Shown here: positions 1 to 6,305 of the stretch, piece by piece
Layout of the letters: each line of letters opens with the position of its first letter
How positions within the stretch are numbered: position 1 is the first letter of the stretch
NCBI GenBank assembly: GCA_016933985.1
Contig: JAFGTU010000435.1
Span: forward strand, 1-11,542
Source of the DNA: Sedimentisphaerales bacterium
Lineage (GTDB): Bacteria; Planctomycetota; Phycisphaerae; Sedimentisphaerales; Anaerobacaceae
Direction of reading: 5' to 3'
DNA length: 11,542 nt
The notes under the pieces: model-generated
The model's database searches: none
What the model was told of the DNA's origin: nothing
The model's input: only the letters and a program-made list of their open reading frames with translations
Position numbers and translations under genes: made by a program

Positions 1-324
1 ATCGCTATCGGCAACGGCAACTATACCGGCGACGCATCCTGGGGCGTTTTCGGCGCGGCTTTCGCCCCGGGTGAGGTTCCGCTTGACCCGGGCAAGACAT
101 ACGCTATCGAATTCGAATCGATCGAGAATTACGATACGCTGCACGGTTTCGTGAATATCAAGGGGCAGGTCAGCGACGACAAGCCCGGCTTCAATCCGTA
201 TAGAAAAGTCCCGCCCGACAATTATGAGCGCGGAACGGCATATCGAAAGTGCACCGACAGGCAAGACTTCGACCTCGATATGCAAATCGTCGAGTACCGA
301 TCCGGTGCCAAAGATTTTCATTAG
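1..324 (+). CDS. C-terminal fragment of a probable exported beta-rich protein (partial)
   Basis: Frame 1 is open from the first base to a TAG at 322-324, giving 107 residues with no start inside the window, so this is the 3' end of a longer gene. The fragment is rich in Gly, Asp, Tyr and Phe, with alternating short strands. It contains a turn LDPGKTYAIEF at about residues 28-38, an aromatic stretch GFNPYRK at about 63-69, and ends near DLDMQIVEY. I associate this pattern with C-terminal beta-sandwich (ligand- or carbohydrate-binding-like) modules of secreted planctomycete proteins. That association is from memory and no catalytic residue is visible. The last stretch is acidic and hydrophilic, with no membrane anchor or sorting signal at the C-terminus. 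No terminator is obvious before the next gene. I am confident it codes, not of its function. Confidence 0.6.
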   Translation: MAIGNGNYTGDASWGVFGAAFAPGEVPLDPGKTYAIEFESIENYDTLHGFVNIKGQVSDDKPGFNPYRKVPPDNYERGTAYRKCTDRQDFDLDMQIVEYRSGAKDFH

Positions 325-443
325 ATCGGTGGAAAAACTCGCGTTTATCAGCGAATACAGTTATGGTGGAATAATACGCGTACCCAAAGGGGCGTGTGTT
401 AGGGGCTGTTAGCAAATCTGCAAGTAGTGAAAGGAGTATTTCA

Positions 444-782
444 ATGAGAAATGTTCTTGTACTGTGGGCGGTTCTTTTGATGTGTGTGGCGTTAAGCTCG
501 TGCAGCGGTAATCGGCCGGAGAAGGCCTTTATGGGCACATGGAAAGGACAATACGACGGAGACCCCATTGAACTGTCGTTCATGGAGAATGATATCTGGG
601 TTGTGAAGACATCCGATGAGACCTCGGCGGGAACGTGGAGCATCGACCCCGATGGCAGTGCAAGGCTCAGCTATGAGGACGGCAAGGCCACCGCCAAGCT
701 CACCAACGACGGCAGGATCGTCGTACAGCCGGAAGGCGAATCGAACGCCGCGGTGCTTGAAAAGGTGCCCGAGAAGAAGTGA
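444..782 (+). CDS. small predicted lipoprotein with beta-rich (lipocalin-like) domain
   Basis: Encodes 112 residues. The ATG at 444 is chosen because a strong ribosome binding site, AAAGGAG (430-436), lies 7 bases upstream; the frame stays open to 396 but that start has no such site. Residues 1-19 form a lipoprotein signal peptide (Arg at position 2, hydrophobic core VLVLWAVLLMCVAL) ending in the lipobox L17-S18-S19-C20, so Cys20 should be lipidated after signal peptidase II cleavage. The mature part starts with a short polar linker, followed by two matching openings, GTWKGQ (about 34-39) and GTWSID (about 65-70). Each begins a set of short beta strands, as in small lipocalin-like or NlpE-like lipoproteins that sense or bind a ligand at the envelope. 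The fold assignment is tentative. The stop lies 70 bases before the tadA start, and the two may share a transcript. Confidence 0.75.
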   Translation: MRNVLVLWAVLLMCVALSSCSGNRPEKAFMGTWKGQYDGDPIELSFMENDIWVVKTSDETSAGTWSIDPDGSARLSYEDGKATAKLTNDGRIVVQPEGESNAAVLEKVPEKK

Positions 783-852
783 AAACCGCGCTGCGCAGAA
801 AAGCGAGCGGCGCCCGACGAGAATGAATAGACCGCCAGGCGGCGGTGAGCCT

Positions 853-1332
853 ATGACTAGTGCCGGCAACAAACAGGATGAGCATTATATGCTCGAAGCA
901 ATCAAGGCTGCTCAGATTGCCGAGGAGAATGGGGATGTTCCGATCGGGGCGGTGGTGGTTTACGAGAATCAGGTCATCGGGCGGGCTTATAATCAGCGAG
1001 AGCAGCTCAACGACCCGACGGCCCACGCGGAGATTATCGCTTTGACGCAGGCGGCGGCCTATGTAGAAAGCTGGCGATTACATGGCTGCACGATGTATGT
1101 TACATTAGAGCCGTGCGCGATGTGCGCCGGGGCGCTTGTTCTGGGTCGGCTGGATAGACTGGTCTATGGCTGCGACGACCCCAAGGCCGGGGCCTGCAAA
1201 AGCCTCTATAATATCGTCCAGGATGAAAGGCTGAATCACAGGCTGGAAGTGACATCCGGCGTCCTGGCCGATGAATGCGGCGAATTATTGCAGCGATTCT
1301 TCCAGTGCCGAAGGTCCGACAACGGCCGATAG
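853..1332 (+). CDS. tadA: tRNA-specific adenosine deaminase TadA
   Basis: Encodes 159 residues, close to the roughly 155-170 usual for TadA. The enzyme converts A34 to inosine in the anticodon of tRNA-Arg(ACG) in the cytoplasm. The cytidine/deoxycytidylate deaminase zinc site is complete: H58-A-E60 (zinc ligand and catalytic glutamate) and P87-C88-A-M-C91 (two cysteine ligands). The family's downstream stretch with DPKAGACKSLYN and LNHR, then the EVTSGVL segment, is also present and separates TadA from guanine or cytosine deaminases. The N-terminus DEHYMLEAIKAA aligns with the usual TadA start, so the start is 853 (GGTGAG at 844-849, spacing only 3) or in-frame ATG 823. The far longer open frame from 616 overlaps the lipoprotein gene and is not expected to be translated. 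Its upstream neighbour is the lipoprotein gene and its downstream neighbour is convergent. Confidence 0.95.
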   Translation: MTSAGNKQDEHYMLEAIKAAQIAEENGDVPIGAVVVYENQVIGRAYNQREQLNDPTAHAEIIALTQAAAYVESWRLHGCTMYVTLEPCAMCAGALVLGRLDRLVYGCDDPKAGACKSLYNIVQDERLNHRLEVTSGVLADECGELLQRFFQCRRSDNGR

Positions 1333-1394
1333 CTCAAGTCTCCCGGCGTCTCTGCCGTCGAAACCAATGCGAGCAAGAGAAGAGCACCGTCGTT

Positions 1395-1625
1395 CTATTG
1401 CACCTTGACCTTCTGCGGTTTTTTCTTGCCTGACTTGCTCTCTTCGAGACCTTCTATCTTCGCATCAAGAAGAGAACGAAGAGCCATCAGCTTCTCTTTA
1501 CGCGCAGCCTTGAGGTGTTTCTTGGCCTGCTCGGGGATGAAGTCCAGGAACAGGTCCCAGAAGTTTCGCTCGACATCAAGCATCGCGTTGACCAGGTTCA
1601 CAACTTTTTCTCGTTTTTTTGCCAT
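1395..1625 (-). CDS. small basic helical protein coupled to the Get3/ArsA-type ATPase
   Basis: Encodes 76 residues with no transmembrane segment. It starts 2 bases after the stop of the upstream ATPase gene (ATPase TAA at 1630-1628, this ATG at 1625-1623). Its ribosome binding site AAAGGAG (1639-1633) is made of the last ATPase codons (Lys-Gly-Glu), so translation of the two is very probably coupled. The sequence predicts an amphipathic helix with aromatic residues (ERNFWDLFLDF, 19-29), a proline at 31, a second long helix with evenly spaced Leu (residues 37-61, HLKAARKEKLMALRSLLD), and a Lys-rich tail (KSGKKKP, 64-70). I do not recognise the family. The tight coupling suggests a partner, adaptor or substrate-handling subunit of the ATPase; this is inference. 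No intrinsic terminator is evident downstream. Confidence 0.8.
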   Translation of the reverse strand: MAKKREKVVNLVNAMLDVERNFWDLFLDFIPEQAKKHLKAARKEKLMALRSLLDAKIEGLEESKSGKKKPQKVKVQ

Positions 1626-1627
1626 TT

Positions 1628-2800
1628 TTACTCTCCTTTAATAAAGCTAATCCTCAGTTCATTCTCCTCTAACGTCGCCTTTCCAACCTCCAGCAGACAC
1701 AATGTCGCGGGCAGCAGTATCTCTCTTCGGTAGTTTCCTATCCGGACGGTCAACTGGTCCTCATTCCTCAAGATGTCGAGTCCGCCTTTCTTGACGAAAG
1801 GCAACTGCAGAACCAGGACATATCCATCTTGTCCCTTGATGATTTGCTGAGGTTTCTGATCGTAATAGACTTTGACCGGGTCGTCGTTGCCGTAGATATC
1901 CGCACCGAGACGAGCGAGCTGCTTAGCCCCGACAATTTCCGAGCGCATCAGCTTGCTTTGCAGCACCGGCAGCGGCGAGAATACACTCTCGACCTTTGCC
2001 ATGTACTTGCTTTGTGTCTTGCGCCAGGTCGAGAAATATGCGTCGGTCACCTCATCGGGCAAAATCCTGTTGGCCACCACGCAATCCACGGGATAGCCGT
2101 ATAGACTCAAATACGTATATGCCCGTTGCGTCTCCTCCAGGATAATCTTTTCGGGATTCAGAACGATCCGGACCGATGTGCTCTTCGGTTCCGACAGCAG
2201 GTCCTTCAGGGCATCGATGTTGTCGAACAGCTTCTGGATTGAGGCATAGACCTCGTCGTCGGGAATGGGGATGGTCAGGATAGTCTTCTTTCGCATCGAC
2301 CTCAAGGTCTTGGCCACCTTCCTCTCGACGGGGAATATCTTCTGCATCCACCAGTGTGCGACCTCCGGAAGGCTAAGGAGCCTGAGCGTCTGGCCCGTCG
2401 GCGCGCAGTCCACAATAACGCAGTCGTATTGGCGCGATTCCTTGGCGCGGTGGATGTGCAGCAGGCCGAACAGCTCATCCATACCCGGCAGAACCGCCAT
2501 CTCCTCGGCCAGAATATCCTCAACGCCGCGAGACTTGAAAAAAGAAGCGATATATTCCTGGACTGTTTTCCAGTTCGTCGCAATCTCCTCAAGTACGTTG
2601 ACCTCCTGCGCCCAGAGGTTATCGGCCACCTTCGTGGGCGCATTGCCGAGCCGGACGTCAAGGCTGTCGCCCAGGCTGTGAGCGGCGTCCGTGCTGACGA
2701 CGAGCGTTTTATGCCCCAGTTCCGCCGCACGCATCGCGCTGGCAGCCGCGACGGTCGTCTTGCCCACGCCGCCCTTGCCTGTGAACAGTATTATCCTCAT
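1628..2800 (-). CDS. Get3/ArsA-type ATPase with C-terminal alpha-crystallin (HSP20-like) domain
   Basis: Encodes 390 residues with a single nucleotide-binding domain. The N-terminus carries the deviant Walker A P-loop GKGGVGKT (8-15) with the signature lysine K9, a switch I STDAAHSLGDS (36-46), a Walker B/switch II VIVDCAPTGQTLRLLSLPE (128-146), and an A-loop-like ANRILPDE (243-250). These define the Get3/TRC40/ArsA branch of SIMIBI NTPases. Residues 326-390 form a beta-rich alpha-crystallin-like module (the ArsA_HSP20 type), the architecture described for Get3d proteins. Get3 carries tail-anchored membrane proteins through ATP-driven dimer movements; ArsA drives an arsenite pump. No CxxC zinc motif is seen, and no arsB, arsD or arsR is nearby, so an arsenite role is unlikely. 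It starts 10 bases after the upstream membrane-protein stop, with GAAGGA just upstream. Targeting or chaperone function is inferred. Confidence 0.92.
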   Translation of the reverse strand: MRIILFTGKGGVGKTTVAAASAMRAAELGHKTLVVSTDAAHSLGDSLDVRLGNAPTKVADNLWAQEVNVLEEIATNWKTVQEYIASFFKSRGVEDILAEEMAVLPGMDELFGLLHIHRAKESRQYDCVIVDCAPTGQTLRLLSLPEVAHWWMQKIFPVERKVAKTLRSMRKKTILTIPIPDDEVYASIQKLFDNIDALKDLLSEPKSTSVRIVLNPEKIILEETQRAYTYLSLYGYPVDCVVANRILPDEVTDAYFSTWRKTQSKYMAKVESVFSPLPVLQSKLMRSEIVGAKQLARLGADIYGNDDPVKVYYDQKPQQIIKGQDGYVLVLQLPFVKKGGLDILRNEDQLTVRIGNYRREILLPATLCLLEVGKATLEENELRISFIKGE

Positions 2801-2810
2801 CCTCGTTCCT

Positions 2811-3251
2811 TCAGACTATACTATCCCGACTTAATGCGGGCTTCAATCGCCGACTCCATACCAGGATAACTATTCCGAAAGCCGTATTCATCGGTCCTTC
2901 GAACAGAATCCAGTATAGCGGCAAGCCTTCAACAACGTCAATCGCGAACAGTACTGCCCCGAAGAGGATAACTGCTGCGCCAAGATAGCACAGGACCAGC
3001 CGATGCCGATATAGGTCGAACGACACTGTCCACAGAAGCCCTCCGAACAGGGCATAGAACATCGATGCCGACCGCGCCAGATACCCGACAATCGGCTCAC
3101 TCGGCAGGTCTCCCATTCCGAGCCAGCCGTGGATCGCGTTCATCCACGAATAGGGCATAACCACCGCACCGACAGCGAGCAGTCCTGCGCTGCCGATTAT
3201 CCGCAGAAACAGCTTCAAGAATTGTCCGTGCTTGGTCATTTCTCGTGGCAT
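2811..3251 (-). CDS. predicted four-span inner-membrane protein of unknown function
   Basis: Encodes 146 residues from the ATG at 3251, which has AGGA about 7 bases upstream. An alternative ATG at 3239 (142 residues) has AAAGGA 11 bases upstream. Four hydrophobic segments are visible at about 14-34, 56-79, 85-105 and 111-133, with a basic N-terminus and a basic tail (SRRLKPAL), consistent with both ends in the cytoplasm. A polar and aromatic loop between spans 1 and 2 (NAIHGWLGMGDLPSEPIV, 38-55) and a SARSxSxFYAL-like segment in span 2 resemble a small uncharacterised membrane family I recall from planctomycetes. I cannot name a domain. The gene ends 10 bases before the ATPase start, so the two are almost certainly co-transcribed. 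It could be a membrane receptor or client of the ATPase, but nothing in the sequence proves it. Confidence 0.82.
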   Translation of the reverse strand: MPREMTKHGQFLKLFLRIIGSAGLLAVGAVVMPYSWMNAIHGWLGMGDLPSEPIVGYLARSASMFYALFGGLLWTVSFDLYRHRLVLCYLGAAVILFGAVLFAIDVVEGLPLYWILFEGPMNTAFGIVILVWSRRLKPALSRDSIV

Positions 3252-3321
3252 CCTTTCATCCTCATGCTCATCGCGTCGGCATGATCAAGCGCCTCAAGAT
3301 GCAGGCCGAGGCTGCAAGAGC

Positions 3322-3528
3322 CTACTGCCGGCCGAACCAGAATATGTACGCCGGCCTCATCGCGCAGCCCACCAATAACAGGACGAACCACCAAACGGAT
3401 ATCTCCATTATCTGAGGCGCCAGCTTGGCTATGATAAGGGCAAAGAACATCGCAGCGCCCTGAGCCAGTTTCAAATCCACAATACCAAACTGCTTGACCC
3501 GCAGATCCATTTTTTCGAGGAATTCCAT
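3322..3528 (-). CDS. small membrane protein with near-C-terminal membrane segment
   Basis: Encodes 68 residues. The ATG at 3528 follows an excellent ribosome binding site, AAAGGAG, with 8-base spacing, which supports it as a real gene despite its size. The first 20 residues are charged and soluble (MEFLEKMDLRVK). Residues about 22-39 form a moderately hydrophobic, possibly membrane-surface helix. Residues 43-65 (SVWWFVLLLVGCAMRPAYIF) are strongly hydrophobic and leave only about three residues (GRQ) at the C-terminus, so the protein ends in a tail-anchor-like span, although an Arg-Pro pair interrupts it. It lies 70 bases upstream of the four-span gene on the same strand. I do not recognise the family. 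Given the downstream Get3-like ATPase, it is a plausible client or membrane partner, which is inference. Confidence 0.7.
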   Translation of the reverse strand: MEFLEKMDLRVKQFGIVDLKLAQGAAMFFALIIAKLAPQIMEISVWWFVLLLVGCAMRPAYIFWFGRQ

Positions 3529-3628
3529 CTTGAAGTCTCCTTTCTACTGTTGTTAGGCGACATACGTTAGTGCGCCATCCCGACAAGCTTTATCAGTATT
3601 CATCGGGTTGTACGTCGGCCGCTCTGTA

Positions 3629-3820
3629 CTATTTCTTCCCGACCGCTTCGCTTAGTTCGACGATTCGAAGTTCCAGTCTCTTTATTTCCCGTTTGATGCT
3701 GTTTTTGTGCAGCATTTCCCAGGCGAATATCTTCATCAGGCCGATCACATGGACGCAAATGATAAAAATCGCCGCAAGCATTATTTGCGACTTGGTCTGG
3801 TCGCTCATTCTGTATATCAT
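3629..3820 (-). CDS. small single-span membrane protein with C-terminal coiled coil
   Basis: Encodes 63 residues and is the first gene of the - strand cluster. The ATG at 3820 has AGGAG 12 bases upstream (long spacing); an in-frame ATG at 3808 has no site. A short polar N-terminus is followed by one membrane span at about residues 12-34. Then comes a basic, charged helix in which I42, I46, L49, I53, L56 and V60 fall exactly in an a/d heptad pattern, predicting a dimeric or trimeric coiled coil about 20 residues long. The general plan (one span plus a coiled coil) resembles small scaffold proteins such as FtsB-like or phage-shock types, but there is no specific similarity I can name. It is 100 bases from the next gene, the widest gap in the cluster, so membership of the same transcript is likely but not certain. 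Confidence 0.65.
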   Translation of the reverse strand: MIYRMSDQTKSQIMLAAIFIICVHVIGLMKIFAWEMLHKNSIKREIKRLELRIVELSEAVGKK

Positions 3821-3950
3821 AGTCCGCAGTTGCTCCTGAGCGGTTCATTATTTTTCCGAGAAATCCGGCAAATCCCTGCTTCGGGACCAAGAGTGCAGAT
3901 TGCTTGTTGCAAAGGTGCGGCTTTGCCGATATATTAGCACCGCCGACGCC

Positions 3951-4038
3951 GGAGAGGTGTCAGAGTGGCTTATCGAGCAGTCTTGGAAAGGCTGTGTAGG
4001 GCTTGTCCTTACCGCGGGTTCGAATCCCGCCCTCTCCG
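3951..4038 (+). tRNA. tRNA-Ser (anticodon GGA, reads UCC/UCU)
   Basis: The 88-base class II tRNA folds completely. The acceptor GGAGAGG (3951-3957) pairs with CCTCTCC (4031-4037), with discriminator G4038. A D arm, the anticodon stem CAGTC/GGCTG around loop TTGGAAA (3983-3989), a long variable arm typical of serine tRNAs, and the T arm GCGGG-TTCGAAT-CCCGC are all present. The anticodon is GGA at 3985-3987. The 3' CCA is not encoded. It lies 130 bases upstream of, and divergent from, the small membrane protein gene at 3820. Confidence 0.97.
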
Positions 4039-4480
4039 TTTCATTATCTATGCTAAATCCACGTTGCGCGAAGACTTGCCGATAACGACTTAGCCTGCAC
4101 ATTAAGAATCAAGCTAAGAACAAACCTGTTTTTTCGCAACTTGGGACTTAAACAGCACACCTGTGCTGCGCTTCACGCCTTCCAGGGCACGTTAGCCGAA
4201 TCCATCGTCTTGCAGCACGCTCAACGCAATCCGCTCAGGCCTGATTTCGGCTTAGAAAAGCCGCTCCCGTCCAAAACCGACAGGACTCGCGTTTATAATA
4301 TCCCATAAACAGAATGTCTCATCTCGCAAGTTCCGGCAGTAACCTTGAATTACCAAAACAGAATTGGTAACATATCGAAAAAGCAGCACGGCGATGCAGG
4401 TGAGCAAGAATTCACCGTGTCATTCCGGAATTTCCGGTTCTTCGGAATTAATCGAGTGTTGCGGATCTTCAGGACTTCAA
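4039..4480. other. gene-less region between tRNA-Ser and the polytopic membrane protein, with inverted repeats
   Basis: No open frame here looks coding. The stretch holds several inverted repeats: CAGCACA-cc-TGTGCTG (4153-4168), AGCCGAA (4194-4200) against TTCGGCT (4246-4252), TTACCAA-N7-TTGGTAA (4350-4370), and TTCCGGAA (4423-4430) followed by another TTCCG/CGGAA pair. A T6 run lies at about 4130-4135 without a GC-rich stem before it. A TATAAT hexamer occurs at 4294-4299, but no matching -35 is found at 16-18 bases. It may contain a small structured RNA, a long leader of the membrane protein gene, or decayed coding sequence; I cannot decide. Confidence 0.4.
4350..4370. repeat. perfect 7-bp inverted repeat (possible operator or hairpin)
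   Basis: TTACCAA and TTGGTAA flank a 7-base spacer, 110 bases upstream of the membrane protein start at 4481. The size and symmetry would suit a dimeric DNA-binding regulator or a small hairpin in the leader. No second copy is seen in the window, so function is unassigned. Confidence 0.4.
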
Positions 4481-6256
4481 ATGATGGCGAAGATAAATGT
4501 CAGGGCAACATTGTTGGCGATTCTGCTTGTTCTCATATCGCTGCTCTTTCTATACATCCGAATACCGCGCAGCGCGCCGGCCTCTTCCCAGGCAGTCGGG
4601 ACGGTTTTCGCAGTGTCCTCGTTCATTTTTCTCATTTCGGCGCCTTGTTTCTATTTCGTATTCAAGATGCTGCTCGGCGAGTTTATCGGCCTGCTGTTCC
4701 TGGTCTTTTATGTCATCTTGAGCGTATTTCCATACAAAATATTTTACGGATCGGCAATAAATCTAAACAGTATGTTTTTTTCCCCGGTCCCCAGAACAGT
4801 GCTGGGAATAGGGGGGGGCTGGATTGTCATTTTCTATTTCGTGATCGCGCTATCCGCCGTATGCGGTTATTGGTTTTACAAGACCGGCAAGTTTTTCCCC
4901 TCCATTCAGAAGAGGAAGGCAATCATTTTCTGCGTATTGTTGCTGGCCGCACTCATACAAATATGCCCGAGGCTCGGAAAGAACGCCCCCAAGAGCATGC
5001 AGGCGAATATACGAAAGGCCGATACCGCCAAATTCGGGCCCACCAGTAAGTTCTTCGGCTTCGATACAGGGGGATTCGACCTCTGGCAGCACATCGGGCC
5101 GAGCGGAATGTTCAAAGGGGATTTCAGGAAGTGCGACGGCTTAATTAATCGCAGGGGACTTGGCCCTTATTGTTATTCCCTCGTATCGACGTATTTTCAT
5201 CCCTATTACGCTGCAATTATTGTCAACGGTACGTTTTACTTTCTGATTATAGTATCCGGCTATCTCCTGGCCAAACACTTGGGCCTGAGCGAGGCTGTTA
5301 GTATTCTGTGTGCAATTCTCCTGGCCGCGAACTATCATATCCTCTTTTTCACAGCGGTGCCTTATTTCTACATAACTTATTTTGCGTTCATAATCCTGAT
5401 TCTTTTGCTTCTGTTCAAAATGCGCTTATTCGAGGACCCTACGAAGGTCGGGGACCAACTGTTCTTTTGCAGCGTGCTCGCATGCAGCGGCCTGACCTAC
5501 GATCCATACGTGTTTACCGGCATTCTGTTTTTATGGGGGTTGTTCCATGTCTTTAGAAAACCGAACACGCAGCCCCGGAGATTTCTCCGTATCACGGCAC
5601 ATACGCTAATCCTTGCAGCAATCCCGATACTCGGCCAAAAAGCATGGGAAATGCTTTTGCAGATGCATAACCTGCAGGGCAGGGACGTCAATATACAGTC
5701 CAGAAGCGACGTGTTCAGCAGGCTGGTTCAAATTCCGGGGCAGATATATACGCACTTTTGGGCCTACGGAGCCCTGGTAAGTCGCAATATTATCAGAATA
5801 GTCGTGGAGAACCCCGTATTGCCGGCAAGAGACCTTCTTAAAGACTCGGCCCCTGAAGTATCCGCACTCTTTGAAAACTCCATTGAGTATTGGTCTTTGC
5901 TTGGGTTGCTTGGCGTCTTTTCGTTCTTTGTCTGGCTGCCGCGATACATAGACAAAGAACATCGAGGGGGGCTTTATGCGTGTTATATCAGCAATTTGAG
6001 TATTTCGCTGATAAGCTCGTTGGTTGCCGCCATTCCACCGTTGATGACATACGGCTGGATGTTTCTAAGCCCCTCAAGAACCAATAATGCATACCCGGTT
6101 CTCATTCTGGCGCAGGGTATAGGCATATATCACATAACGAGATTCTGCTGCTGCAAAGCCGGTATCAGCAGGCAGACGGAAGTCGCTGTCATTGTGGTTG
6201 GGGTTTGCATCTATCTGCTGTCGTTTGTGCGGCTGTGTTTTGGCGTGCCGGGCTGA
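4481..6256 (+). CDS. large polytopic membrane protein, possibly GT-C-like glycosyltransferase
   Basis: Encodes 591 residues from the ATG at 4481, chosen because AGGA (4471-4474) lies 6 bases upstream; the frame is open to 4364 but those 39 residues look non-coding. About 12-14 hydrophobic spans are visible, with two long extra-membrane loops. One lies at about residues 165-220 and carries FDTGGFDLWQH (194-204). The other is at roughly 400-470, rich in charged residues. The plan (many spans, large acidic first loop, SPSRTNNAYPVL motif near the C-terminus) is reminiscent of GT-C fold enzymes that move sugars from lipid-linked donors, but I see no clear catalytic DD/DE signature, so this is only a suggestion. 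Eight consecutive G (4811-4818) encode Gly-Gly-Gly at about residue 111; slippage would truncate the protein. Base composition appears more AT-rich than the neighbours. The gene appears to stand alone. Confidence 0.8.
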   Translation: MMAKINVRATLLAILLVLISLLFLYIRIPRSAPASSQAVGTVFAVSSFIFLISAPCFYFVFKMLLGEFIGLLFLVFYVILSVFPYKIFYGSAINLNSMFFSPVPRTVLGIGGGWIVIFYFVIALSAVCGYWFYKTGKFFPSIQKRKAIIFCVLLLAALIQICPRLGKNAPKSMQANIRKADTAKFGPTSKFFGFDTGGFDLWQHIGPSGMFKGDFRKCDGLINRRGLGPYCYSLVSTYFHPYYAAIIVNGTFYFLIIVSGYLLAKHLGLSEAVSILCAILLAANYHILFFTAVPYFYITYFAFIILILLLLFKMRLFEDPTKVGDQLFFCSVLACSGLTYDPYVFTGILFLWGLFHVFRKPNTQPRRFLRITAHTLILAAIPILGQKAWEMLLQMHNLQGRDVNIQSRSDVFSRLVQIPGQIYTHFWAYGALVSRNIIRIVVENPVLPARDLLKDSAPEVSALFENSIEYWSLLGLLGVFSFFVWLPRYIDKEHRGGLYACYISNLSISLISSLVAAIPPLMTYGWMFLSPSRTNNAYPVLILAQGIGIYHITRFCCCKAGISRQTEVAVIVVGVCIYLLSFVRLCFGVPG

Positions 6257-6266
6257 GATATATCTC
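6255..6266. repeat. 12-bp perfect palindrome overlapping the stop codon of the membrane protein gene
   Basis: GAGATATATCTC is its own reverse complement and overlaps the TGA at 6254-6256. It lies just upstream of the bioY promoter -35 box (6277). It is too AT-rich for a good terminator; it might be a protein-binding site or chance. Confidence 0.35.
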
Positions 6267-6276
6267 CACGGAGCGT

Positions 6277-6305
6277 TTGACGCCATGCCGGGCGCGCACT
6301 ATAAT
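6277..6305 (+). promoter_or_regulatory. sigma-70-type promoter for bioY
   Basis: TTGACG (6277-6282) and TATAAT (6300-6305) are separated by exactly 17 bases, matching the sigma-70 consensus at 11 of 12 positions. Transcription would start near 6312, leaving a leader of about 60 bases before the bioY start at 6374. That leader contains TTAC and GTAA half-sites around 6316-6334, which could be a weak operator, but the arrangement does not match a standard BirA box. This promoter implies bioY is transcribed separately from the upstream gene. Confidence 0.75.

Noticed and set aside
616..852. N-terminal extension of TadA
   Set aside because: The added residues are Arg/Pro-rich, overlap the lipoprotein gene in another frame, and are absent from the family.
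1628..2800. Arsenite pump ATPase role
   Set aside because: There is a single ATPase domain with an alpha-crystallin tail, and no arsB, arsD, arsR or arsC gene is nearby; membrane-protein handling fits better.
3848..4102. 84-residue open frame on the - strand across tRNA-Ser
   Set aside because: It is the antisense of the tRNA gene; the GFEPAV...SPTQPFQDCS type of peptide is a well-known spurious translation of serine tRNAs.
4345..5049. 234-residue + strand open frame overlapping the polytopic membrane protein
   Set aside because: It is an Arg/Gly/His-rich shadow frame; the overlapping frame has a clear membrane pattern and a ribosome binding site.
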